Source: G965237725 sp965237725
GTDB lineage: Bacteria > Pseudomonadota > Gammaproteobacteria > Arenicellales > Poriferihabitantaceae
DNA: 64,000 nucleotides
Assembly: GCA_965237725.1 (NCBI GenBank)
Contig: OZ250151.1
Span: 1,302,001-1,366,000 of the forward strand
Direction: 5' to 3'
Shown: positions 54,935-63,093 of the stretch, piece after piece
Position numbering within the stretch: position 1 is the stretch's first letter
Layout of the letters: the number at the start of each line of letters is the position of its first letter
The notes under the pieces: generated by a model
Seen by the model: only the letters and a program-made list of their open reading frames with translations
Told to the model about the DNA's origin: nothing
The model's database searches: none
Program-made: the position numbers and the translations under genes

Positions 54935-55486
54935 TCAATTCATTGTTACAGATTTATAATGTCGCTTCGCCTTCGCACGATTGCCACATTCCGCCATTGA
55001 GCACCACCTACGCCGGTTGTTTGGACTCTCATCCAGAAATACCCAGCCACAGCGATCACCGTTGCATAACTTAATTCTTGATTTTTCGATGGTCAACATC
55101 AGTTCCACAGTTGAATCCGCGATGCTTCGTATGATCCAGTCTATCGACGGCTCGGGGTCGATTTGAAGATGCCTACCTGTTCTACGTACAGGCGCTAGTG
55201 TGCATGCTCTAGCATTGTTGAGGATCGTAAGATCTTCTTTGCTAGCCTCGTCTGGGTGAATGACAATTCGTCGTATGGTATCTCGAAGACGCAGCAACTC
55301 ATCGAGATCGCCCTTGAGTTTGGTTACCTTCGTAAGCCCTTTTCGTGTGACCCATATTCCCACGGCGTCCAAATCGACTAACCTGTTATCGATGGCTACA
55401 TCATTCACCCAGTTCGCCGTGTTAACAAAATCAAGGCATAACCTTCCACCCCTAAAATCTATAGTGTCAATTGAAACAATTTTCAT
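54935..55486 (-). CDS. CGNR zinc-finger (ABATE-domain) regulator
   Basis: 183 residues. The C-terminal zinc finger is clear: cysteines in LCNGDRCGWVFLDES and RWCSMAECGNRAKAKRHY, the family signature. The N-terminal domain GGRLCLDFVNTANW is the ABATE type. It is divergent from azlCD, with palindromes in the spacer. It likely controls azlCD and itself. Confidence 0.85.
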   Translation of the reverse strand: MKIVSIDTIDFRGGRLCLDFVNTANWVNDVAIDNRLVDLDAVGIWVTRKGLTKVTKLKGDLDELLRLRDTIRRIVIHPDEASKEDLTILNNARACTLAPVRRTGRHLQIDPEPSIDWIIRSIADSTVELMLTIEKSRIKLCNGDRCGWVFLDESPNNRRRWCSMAECGNRAKAKRHYKSVTMN

Positions 55487-55518
55487 AGGACTTATCTTCT
55501 AATTATAACCGTCATGAT

Positions 55519-55555
55519 GGTTGACTTTAAGGTCAAAATGATTATCATGTCAACC
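55519..55555. promoter_or_regulatory. Candidate operator between the CGNR regulator and azlC
   Basis: TTGACTTTAAGGTCAA (55521-55536) is a near-perfect dyad with 5-base arms. It is nested in a wider pair, GGTTGAC at 55519-55525 and GTCAACC at 55549-55555. It lies in the 91-base divergent spacer and would cover both promoters. Confidence 0.5.
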
Positions 55556-55577
55556 TAACTTACATAATGGTTATAAT

Positions 55578-56285
55578 ATGACAATACCAAAAACCACCAA
55601 ACAAGCTTTTGTTTCCGCAGGAGGTATTTTTCGGGGTGTCCGGGAGATGGCATTTTTGGCTGCCTTCGTGATTCCCTTCGGTATTGCATTCGGGGTTGCA
55701 GCGATTGAAACTGGTCTGACTAGTGCCCAGACTATAATCATGAGTGGAACCGTATTCGCCGCTGCCTCACAATTTGCCGTGCTTGAAATCTGGGGGGCCA
55801 GTATTCCGCTTGTCCCACTTATTCTTATCGCGCTTGCCGTTAATGCGCGTCATATTCTGATGAGTGCCGCTCTTTACCCATGGTTGTGCGATTTACCATG
55901 GTATAGGAGACTTGGTTCAATGTTGGTTCTGAGCGATGCGAACTTTGCGTCATGTCTTTCCGCTTACAATGCTGGCGAACGCGATGTCGGTACTCTCATC
56001 GGTGGAGGCCTGGTACTTTGGTTAGCGTGGGTTGTCGGTACCGCTGGCGGTATCGTCTTCGGCGACCAGATTGGCGATCCTCGGACCTTCGCGCTTGATG
56101 TTGTAATGATTACGTTCTTCGCAGCGCTGCTAGCAGGTTCTTGGAATGGAAAGGCGACTTTCTTACCATGGCTTGCAGCAGGCATCGTATCAATTGCAGC
56201 CTATTGGTGGGCGCCAGCAAACTGGCACGTAATCGCAGGTGCATTGGCAGGCGGGGTAGTAGGGGGACTCCAGAATGTCGATTGA
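55578..56285 (+). CDS. azlC: AzlC-family branched-chain amino acid exporter, large subunit
   Basis: 235 residues with about six to eight helices. The sequence FVIPFGIAFGVAAIETGLTS near the start and VNARHILMSAALYPWL in the middle are typical of AzlC. It works with AzlD to expel branched-chain amino acids or analogues. The stop overlaps azlD by 11 bases. Confidence 0.9.
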   Translation: MTIPKTTKQAFVSAGGIFRGVREMAFLAAFVIPFGIAFGVAAIETGLTSAQTIIMSGTVFAAASQFAVLEIWGASIPLVPLILIALAVNARHILMSAALYPWLCDLPWYRRLGSMLVLSDANFASCLSAYNAGERDVGTLIGGGLVLWLAWVVGTAGGIVFGDQIGDPRTFALDVVMITFFAALLAGSWNGKATFLPWLAAGIVSIAAYWWAPANWHVIAGALAGGVVGGLQNVD

Positions 56286-56577
56286 AATTAGCCCCGATTT
56301 AGCTTTGGGTGTCATCGCAATCGTGACTTATCTCACACGGATTGGCGGCCTGGTTATAATGGGTCGGATGTCCATTACGAGGCGCGTTGAAAGAAGCCTC
56401 GATGCGCTCGCGGGATCGGTTTTGGTTGCTATTGTGGTTCCTGCTATGGTTGAGGGTGATTTAGCTGCTAAAGTTGCCGTAGTTACTGCGATTGCAATTA
56501 TGCTACTGACTCGAAACGCGGTCGCAGCAATGGGGGCCGGATTGATTGCCGCGGTTGTTCTTCGGTTCGCCGGATAA
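56275..56577 (+). CDS. azlD: AzlD-family branched-chain amino acid exporter, small subunit
   Basis: 100 residues with three or four helices; the conserved TYLTRIGGLVIMGRM is near the start, and the usual LLTRNAVAAMGAGLIAA near the end. It overlaps azlC by 11 bases. Together they form one export complex. Confidence 0.9.
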   Translation: MSIEISPDLALGVIAIVTYLTRIGGLVIMGRMSITRRVERSLDALAGSVLVAIVVPAMVEGDLAAKVAVVTAIAIMLLTRNAVAAMGAGLIAAVVLRFAG

Positions 56578-56712
56578 TCATTGGTGGAAGCTTGGGTCGA
56601 TCGATTGAAATGCCTCCTTGACGAAAGTAAAGGAATGCAAACATTTAGGCATTCTATGGAACACAATTCAGAATCGCAATCCAAATTGAGTTTTCAGATG
56701 GCGCTTTTCTCG

Positions 56713-57453
56713 CTAAACGACCCTCAGCATTTGAAGAATATTTTGCAATATCACTTCATTTACCCATCGGGCATACATCTTCGACGATGGGTGTAATTTA
56801 TCGTTTGCTATTAAGTCGTGTTCTGAAGCAGCCCGCCTTGATATCAACGTTACATCGCAAAACCTCACACCATAATTATTAGCTATATCAATTGCAATTT
56901 GATTGTATTGTTCCAATTCGGCTTCAATCCTGACCCTACCCAGGCGTTGACCAATTGGCGTCACCCCGTAGTCTGGAATGGATACGATGAACACTCGATC
57001 TGGCTCTCCGTCGGCGAAGTCAATGGCAGTTTTCACCAAGTGATCAAATTCTTTTGCAAATAGATCCAGCGTATAACCTTTATCGCGCCCTCTGAACTGA
57101 TTATTTACACCGATCAATAAAGAGACCAGGTCATAGTTTGCTGCAATGGCTTGTGTTTCTATGGCCTTGATTAACTGACCCGTTGTCCAGCCGGTTTTAG
57201 CAATGATTTTCGGCGGGTAAACTGCAACGCCTCGATCCTTGAGCCTATGTGCTAATTGTACTGGCCAGCTGAATTCTTCTGGCACGCCCTGACCAATGGT
57301 ATAGGAGTCGCCTAATGCCAGATATCTCAGTTGTTTAGACGCACTGGAGGTGATCTCATTAGGCTGAATAGCACACGCGGAGATGCCCATAAGAATATAA
57401 CCAAATACCAATAACCGCAGAAATCGTGGTTGTGAACGATTTTGAAAATACAT
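56713..57453 (-). CDS. SGNH/GDSL hydrolase, predicted lipoprotein
   Basis: 246 residues from the ATG at 57453; a start at 57501 would add 16. The N-terminus RFLRLLVFGYILMGISAC is a signal peptide with a lipobox (ISAC). The hydrolase blocks are LALGDSYTIGQG (serine), SLLIGVNNQFRG (asparagine) and NDKLHPSSKMYARW (aspartate and histidine). It acts on an ester in the envelope. It follows the ferritin-like gene in the same direction, about 80 bases apart. Confidence 0.85.
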   Translation of the reverse strand: MYFQNRSQPRFLRLLVFGYILMGISACAIQPNEITSSASKQLRYLALGDSYTIGQGVPEEFSWPVQLAHRLKDRGVAVYPPKIIAKTGWTTGQLIKAIETQAIAANYDLVSLLIGVNNQFRGRDKGYTLDLFAKEFDHLVKTAIDFADGEPDRVFIVSIPDYGVTPIGQRLGRVRIEAELEQYNQIAIDIANNYGVRFCDVTLISRRAASEHDLIANDKLHPSSKMYARWVNEVILQNILQMLRVV

Positions 57454-57532
57454 TATTAGGCTTCCAACATAATTGTTGACTAAAACTATGAGCAGGCTCA
57501 CACCTGCTCATAGAATCCCCTTTCAGCGTAAT

Positions 57533-58150
57533 TTATGCTACAGCGCCAAAACTAAGCGCAGTTTTTGGAAGATTCATACCCAATACACTGGTTAGGGTAG
57601 TCCAATGCATGGTTTCGTCAGCTGCAAGCCGACCCGCAACCTGTGCTAACCCGGAATCGGAAAATGCCGGAATAACGCTGAGATAGGCGTTGGTAGCACC
57701 AATCTCCAATCTGGTGGCAAGTTTCAGAACATCTGCCTGACTTTTTAGTCCCGCAGCACCCAGAGCGGTTGCATATTCATCCATAGCCAGTGGGTCGATT
57801 GGTGATCCACCCAGTGTTTTGATTGTCGAGGCCAAGGTGTCCCGATGTTCTTTATGATGGCTTTGAAAAAGTACTGCCACATCAAGAACCGATTTCTCAA
57901 GTAATCCACTCTCTGCACCCAATTGATAGGCATTAATTGCTTCGTGTTCCAGTGTTAGCGCCACATTGAGAATATTCACATCAGCAGCGGGATCACTATC
58001 TGAAACAGAATTACTGGCAGCCATGGTATTGCATCCACCCAGCAACATTACTGTCGCCGCAGATAACCCCACTGTACTGCTATTAACGAGTAGATTGCGT
58101 CGAGATACTAATACTGAATCACCTTCTAATTTATCAGCAAATTTATTCAT
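57533..58150 (-). CDS. Ferritin-like domain protein with a Tat-type signal
   Basis: 205 residues. The N-terminus has VSRRNLLVNSSTVGLSAATV, a twin-arginine signal, and LLGGCN, a possible lipobox. The rest fits a four-helix ferritin-like bundle, with LTLEHEAINAYQLG and SHHKEHRDTLASTI giving candidate Glu/His metal ligands, and later RLEIGATNAYLSVIPAF and ADETMHWTTLTS. Export through Tat fits a pre-folded metal protein. It lies downstream of a sigma/anti-sigma pair with a 202-base gap between. Confidence 0.8.
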   Translation of the reverse strand: MNKFADKLEGDSVLVSRRNLLVNSSTVGLSAATVMLLGGCNTMAASNSVSDSDPAADVNILNVALTLEHEAINAYQLGAESGLLEKSVLDVAVLFQSHHKEHRDTLASTIKTLGGSPIDPLAMDEYATALGAAGLKSQADVLKLATRLEIGATNAYLSVIPAFSDSGLAQVAGRLAADETMHWTTLTSVLGMNLPKTALSFGAVA

Positions 58151-58352
58151 ATTAAAAATTCCTGTTAAGTTTGACCATCACTAACCGTAATTAAAAGTTT
58201 CAGACATCTAAGGGATGGTGCAAATACGGTGTCTGTGATTTCCAGTACGCAACAAAAATTAATTTGGATGCAATAGTTCCAATAAATATTATTTACAGCT
58301 AAATCTGACGGCAATGAATATTGGAAAACGTTGATCTAAAAACAGAGAGTTT

Positions 58353-59063
58353 TTAGCCAAGCTCCAGCAATTTTGCGACATACAGAACTGGGCCAGTAGG
58401 TAACCCGGTAGTTGAGCCCCCTTTGGGTTCAAGGCTCACCGCAATTCCACTGGCAACACCGTAGGGCAATTCAACCAGCGGAAGCTCAATTTCACCAGAT
58501 TGCGGCAATAACCCAAGAGAAACAGGGGTTTGATCATTCGGACGAAGCAACCACAACTGATAATCCTGATCAGCAGCAATAGTGGGCACATTGATCGAAT
58601 TAACCCGTAATGCATTATCTTTGGTATCAATTTGCACCGCCCATACTGCTTGCTTTTCATCATCCTGGAATACCGAAATATAACTTTCAGAGTATTTCTC
58701 CGAAGTAGATTGGGTTAATGGCAGGACAATATAGAGCGCCAACAATGAAGCGAGTACGCTGGCGCCGATACCCAGGCTTCGCCAGAAACCATAATTTGCT
58801 GGCTGATGAATCAAGCTGTTTTCAGAAAATAATCGAGCGTCAATATTTTTCCAAACCGCTTCTGGGGGCGTCTTTTCTTCGATAAAACTATCTAATTCAG
58901 CAAAACGATTTTGCCATTGTTCAACCTCGGTCTCCAATTTAGGAAACTGTCGGAGCAATCTCTCGAATCGGGTTCGAGCGCGGCCACGAAGGGAACCGAT
59001 GACGTACTGTGCAGCCAGCATTGATTGAAGGTTTGGATCGTTATAATTCATTTTTCCAGGCAC
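58353..59063 (-). CDS. RskA-type anti-sigma factor
   Basis: 236 residues. An N-terminal cytoplasmic region with AAQYVIGSLRGRARTRFERLL binds sigma; one membrane helix lies at about residues 95-117 (IGASVLASLLALYIVLPL); the outer domain includes DYQLWLLRPNDQTPVSLGLL, typical of RskA. It overlaps the sigma gene by 16 bases. It releases sigma on an envelope signal, likely by proteolysis. Confidence 0.9.
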   Translation of the reverse strand: MPGKMNYNDPNLQSMLAAQYVIGSLRGRARTRFERLLRQFPKLETEVEQWQNRFAELDSFIEEKTPPEAVWKNIDARLFSENSLIHQPANYGFWRSLGIGASVLASLLALYIVLPLTQSTSEKYSESYISVFQDDEKQAVWAVQIDTKDNALRVNSINVPTIAADQDYQLWLLRPNDQTPVSLGLLPQSGEIELPLVELPYGVASGIAVSLEPKGGSTTGLPTGPVLYVAKLLELG

Positions 59064-59599
59064 TGCTTTAATGACTGAAGCCCACGGCGCACCCAGCTTT
59101 TAACCGTCCCAAGCGGTGTTGACATCAACCGACTTAACTCGCTATGCGTATAGCCCTCACAATAGCATTTCACAATCGCCTCTTTGTGTTTGCGCTCAAG
59201 TTGTGACAAGCAATGCATTAGTCTGGCGTGATCTCCTTCAGCGAAATTGTCCATATATGACAATGCTGCGTCGGTACTTTCAGTTTCTTCCTCTATTGGG
59301 ATATTACGGACGTCATGTTTTTGCTTTCGAAGTATATCGATAGCGCGATATCGGGCGATACTGTGTAACCAGGTCATGGGTTTGCTACTGTATTCTCGAT
59401 AACTATCGGCATTGTTCCAGATTTTTATAAAGGTCTCCTGTAGCGCATCTTCGGCAAGTTCGGGCTTTTTCAATATACGCAGCAAGCTGCCGAATAGTTT
59501 CGGCGATGTCGCATCATAAAGTTGCCTGAATGCACTTCTATCTGCCAGCGCAACCCGTGACAACAGCAGCGAAAGGTTTGGGCTATGGTCTACGGTCAT
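59048..59599 (-). CDS. ECF sigma factor, SigK-like
   Basis: 183 residues. Region 2 (FRQLYDATSPKLFGSLLRIL and DALQETFIKIWNNADSY) and region 4 (LSQLERKHKEAIVKCYCEGY with SELSRLMSTPLGTVKSWVRR) are complete. It directs RNA polymerase to a small set of promoters and is held by the overlapping RskA-type gene. Likely targets include the ferritin-like gene and perhaps the peroxiredoxin-like gene read the other way. Confidence 0.92.
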   Translation of the reverse strand: MTVDHSPNLSLLLSRVALADRSAFRQLYDATSPKLFGSLLRILKKPELAEDALQETFIKIWNNADSYREYSSKPMTWLHSIARYRAIDILRKQKHDVRNIPIEEETESTDAALSYMDNFAEGDHARLMHCLSQLERKHKEAIVKCYCEGYTHSELSRLMSTPLGTVKSWVRRGLQSLKQCLEK

Positions 59600-59979
59600 G
59601 ATAAAAAAATTAATTTTTTGACCAAATGAAGCATGATTTCGATAGAAAATGTTCGCTATTAGTATTCACTATTTATACATCATAAGGGTGAATTGGCTTT
59701 GTAATCAAGGCGACGGAAGAATAAAAAATATTTTCTTGATGACGTGCATCCATTACCAAATTTTTAACGTACTAATATCTAATGCCAGCTCGAAATACAA
59801 TGTGATTTGGTAAAAATTCAGCTGCTATATCCCGAAATCACTGATTTAACCGCCTTAGAATCCGGGAATTAGCCCTATTTATTACTCTGAAATGCATCTA
59901 TTAAGGCAACTACGACGTATAAATTAGAGGAAACCATAGAATTTTAATCGACCAACTATTGCAGCTAATTGGAGGATTC
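59600..59979. other. Divergent regulatory region between the sigma gene and the peroxiredoxin-like gene
   Basis: 380 AT-rich bases without a gene. It must hold the promoters for both directions. I could not identify a matched pair of sigma-type elements. The ribosome-binding site GGAGG for the rightward gene is at 59971-59975. Confidence 0.5.
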
Positions 59980-60645
59980 ATGCGTCTAAAACCACCTTGT
60001 CAGGGAATTGATTTTAGAATAAAGGATATCTACGGCAAGCCGTTTCAACTGAGTGATTTGATTGGCAAGCGGGTGATGCTTTGCTTTTTCCGGGATGCCG
60101 CCTGCCCTTTCTGTAACCTAAGAATCTACGAACTGACACATAAATATACCAGCTGGAAAAAACAAGGCCTCGAAATTGTCACCGTGTTTAGCTCTACCAG
60201 TGCGGAAGTTCGAAAACATGTTGCCAATCACCCACGTCCATTCAGAATGATTAGTGACCCTGATTTGATAATTTACAACCGCTATGGGATCGAACATTCA
60301 TCTCGGGCCTTACTCAAAGCCGTGCTATTCAGTCTACCAAGAGTCATCCAGGGTATAACCAAAGGGGGGCGACCAAGCTGGAATAGATATCCAAGAATCG
60401 TGCCTGCAGATTTTTTACTGGATGAAGATGGGTGTATTACCCAACTATGGTATGCACGTCATACCAGTGACCACATACCGTTGTCCAATGTACAAAAATT
60501 TATTAATCAGAGTAAAACAAAAACGTTGCTTGAAAAGATTCGAAATCTGAAAGCTGAAAATACTAAATTGAAAACACAGCTAAAACGAATTAGTAACAGA
60601 AAATTTGAACCTGTACTACAACGTATTTTTTCACCTGAAAGTTAG
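59980..60645 (+). CDS. Peroxiredoxin/thioredoxin-fold protein with a coiled-coil tail
   Basis: 221 residues from the ATG at 59980, which has a GGAGG four bases before. The fold begins FRIKDIYGKPFQLSDL and includes FFRDAACPFCNLRIYEL, with a CPFC active site, one residue later than the normal single cysteine of AhpC-type peroxiredoxins. The C-terminal segment EKIRNLKAENTKLKTQLKR forms a short coiled coil. It probably reduces peroxides or disulfides. It lies opposite the sigma gene and converges, five bases apart, with the DMGDH-like gene. Confidence 0.75.
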   Translation: MRLKPPCQGIDFRIKDIYGKPFQLSDLIGKRVMLCFFRDAACPFCNLRIYELTHKYTSWKKQGLEIVTVFSSTSAEVRKHVANHPRPFRMISDPDLIIYNRYGIEHSSRALLKAVLFSLPRVIQGITKGGRPSWNRYPRIVPADFLLDEDGCITQLWYARHTSDHIPLSNVQKFINQSKTKTLLEKIRNLKAENTKLKTQLKRISNRKFEPVLQRIFSPES

Positions 60646-60650
60646 TCCAG

Positions 60651-63077
60651 TTAAATCAATATATTTTTGCGCTTTGGGTCGTAGGGCGCGCCTTCGATTC
60701 GGGTCGCCGGGCTGCGTTGCCCAAAAGCTTCTACTTCGAAGTTATCTGCCATTGCAAATTCGATGGGCACATAACCCAACACCAGGCTCTTACCCACACT
60801 GTATCCAAAATTACCGCTGGTTGCCTGACCTACTGACTTTTCATTAACGAGAATAGCTTCTCCACCAAATACCGCCAGTGGTTTTTCCAATGCCAGGCAA
60901 ATTAACTTTTGGGTGACGCCCTGTTCCTTAATTCTGGCCAGGGCTTCGTCGCCGATAAATCCCGACTTATTCCAATCGATAACAAACCCCAGTCCGGCCT
61001 CGATGGGATTATATAGCGGTGTGATATCGACGCCCCAGGCGAGGTAGCGTTTTTCCAGTCTTAAGCTATCTATAGTGCTGTAGCCAATGTCTGTAATATC
61101 AAATTCTTCTCCGGCACATTGCAGGGTTTCATAAACGTATTGCATATACTCAGAGGGAATATAAAACTCCCAGCCCAACTCTCCAACATAAGTAATTCGG
61201 TAGGCAAAAACCTGGGCATAACCAATATTAAGCTCCCGGGCAGTCATGAAAGGATGCCCGCCATGACTGATATCTGCATCGCTCACTTTTTCCAAAACTT
61301 CGCGGGATCTCGGACCCATAAGATTGATGACCCCATATGCCGAGGTAATATCTCGTATTTGGACATCAGGCCATGCCGATGCATGGCTGGCCATCCATGC
61401 CCCATCACGCACACCCAGCGCGGAACCGGTAATTAACCAAAAACAGTTTTCACTACGACGAATTATGGTGACATCCGCTTCTATCCCCCCTTTGGCGTTA
61501 CACATTTGGGTATACGCGGCCCCACCAACATCCTTGTCACTATTTGCAGTGGAAAGCTTCTGAAGGAAGGCACAGGCATTTTTACCGCTAATTTCGAACT
61601 TGGTGAACGAACTCATGTCGATAGTAACCACACCCTGTCGTGCTGCGCGATGCTCCACCCCGATGGTTTTGTCCTCCCCAATACGCGCCCATCCTGGATT
61701 CGAAACGACACCATCACGATTGAACCACTTTGGGCGCTCCCAAGCAAACTTTGAACCAAACACTGCTCCTTTGGCTTTTAGCGTTTCATAAAGTGGACTT
61801 CTCCGCAGCCCCCGTGCAGCCTTACCCTCAAAACTCGGCCAGGGAATATCGTAATAACGACTGTAACTTTCAATGGCGCGATCGTGGAGATACCTTGGAT
61901 TGCAGTGCAATTTTCCGTATCGCCGCACATCGAATGCCCATAAATCTAGTCCAGGATCACCCTCCAGAATCCAGTTCGCCATGGCTTTGCCAGCACCGCC
62001 GGCAGCGGCAATTCCCGAAGTAAATGCACACGCGACATAAAAATTTTCGATCCCAGGAACCGGACCCATAACGGGCTCGCCATCCGGAGATATTGGAATT
62101 GGCCCATTGATTATGGTGCGCATACCCAGTTCATTCAAAACCGGTATGCGCCGAGCCGCTGGCTCAAAAATGTCGATCATTCGATCGGTGTCACCATCGA
62201 ATAAATGCCGAGCCTTATCCAAATCGAGCCCCTTGACCAGATCTATTGACGGCGTTGAACGCTCCCACCCTCCTATGGCCAATGCCCCCGGTTCGGGTTT
62301 CGCATAAAAACGAGCATCCGGGTCTCGAAACGTCGGCAAATCGTTGGGAACCTGATCGCTTTTTTCTGTAACCATGTATTGATGATGGACCAGGCCGGCG
62401 GGCAAATTCACTCCGGCCATCCAGCCAACCTGTCGTGCCCAGATGCCACCAGCGTTGATCACAATTTCTGCTTCAATGGACCCCTGATCTGTCACCACAT
62501 GGGTAATTCGGTTTTTATCACGAGTGAAACCGATTACCTGGACCCCTTCAATTATTTTTCCACCATTCTTTCGAATCCCCCTGGCGAAGGCCTGGGTTAA
62601 ACTATTTGGATCGACATATCCATCATCTTTTATATACGCCGCCCCAACCAGGTCTTTGGTTTCTGCTAAAGGATATATGTTTTTTGTTTCCCCTGGCGAG
62701 AGCAATTCCATTTCAAAGCCAAAGCTACGTGCTGCGGTATGGGCTTTTTGAAATTCCATCCATCGATCTTGGCTGGCTGCAACCCGTAGACTACCCACTT
62801 CCTTCCAGCCAGTTTCCTGTCCGGTTTTCTCGGCCAACTCTCGGTACAGCTTTACGCTATGCTGCATCAATTTGGTCAGACCCTGGTGGGATCGAAACTG
62901 ACCGACAAGCCCCGCAGCATGCCAGGTCGCACCTTCAGTTAAACTTGTTTTTTCAAGTAGTATGACGTCCTTCGCACCCGCATCACACAAATGATAGGCG
63001 ATACTTGTGCCTACTGCACCGCCACCGACAACGGCAATCCGACAATGTGCCGGCAGGCCTCCTGGTAGATCAATCAT
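60651..63077 (-). CDS. Dimethylglycine/sarcosine dehydrogenase-like flavoprotein with GcvT domain
   Basis: 808 residues. The FAD-binding part starts IAVVGGGAVGTSIAYHL and has GATWHAAGLVGQ near residue 50, where family members attach FAD to the histidine. The second half is a GcvT-like tetrahydrofolate-binding domain with FTKFEISGKNACAFLQKLST, LMGPRSREVLEKVS and ITYVGELGWEFYIP. Such enzymes oxidise N-methyl groups and hand formaldehyde to folate. It is 16 bases after the mttB-like gene in the same direction, which suggests sequential demethylation. Confidence 0.85.
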   Translation of the reverse strand: MIDLPGGLPAHCRIAVVGGGAVGTSIAYHLCDAGAKDVILLEKTSLTEGATWHAAGLVGQFRSHQGLTKLMQHSVKLYRELAEKTGQETGWKEVGSLRVAASQDRWMEFQKAHTAARSFGFEMELLSPGETKNIYPLAETKDLVGAAYIKDDGYVDPNSLTQAFARGIRKNGGKIIEGVQVIGFTRDKNRITHVVTDQGSIEAEIVINAGGIWARQVGWMAGVNLPAGLVHHQYMVTEKSDQVPNDLPTFRDPDARFYAKPEPGALAIGGWERSTPSIDLVKGLDLDKARHLFDGDTDRMIDIFEPAARRIPVLNELGMRTIINGPIPISPDGEPVMGPVPGIENFYVACAFTSGIAAAGGAGKAMANWILEGDPGLDLWAFDVRRYGKLHCNPRYLHDRAIESYSRYYDIPWPSFEGKAARGLRRSPLYETLKAKGAVFGSKFAWERPKWFNRDGVVSNPGWARIGEDKTIGVEHRAARQGVVTIDMSSFTKFEISGKNACAFLQKLSTANSDKDVGGAAYTQMCNAKGGIEADVTIIRRSENCFWLITGSALGVRDGAWMASHASAWPDVQIRDITSAYGVINLMGPRSREVLEKVSDADISHGGHPFMTARELNIGYAQVFAYRITYVGELGWEFYIPSEYMQYVYETLQCAGEEFDITDIGYSTIDSLRLEKRYLAWGVDITPLYNPIEAGLGFVIDWNKSGFIGDEALARIKEQGVTQKLICLALEKPLAVFGGEAILVNEKSVGQATSGNFGYSVGKSLVLGYVPIEFAMADNFEVEAFGQRSPATRIEGAPYDPKRKNILI

Positions 63078-63093
63078 TGTCTTTTACGATCAG

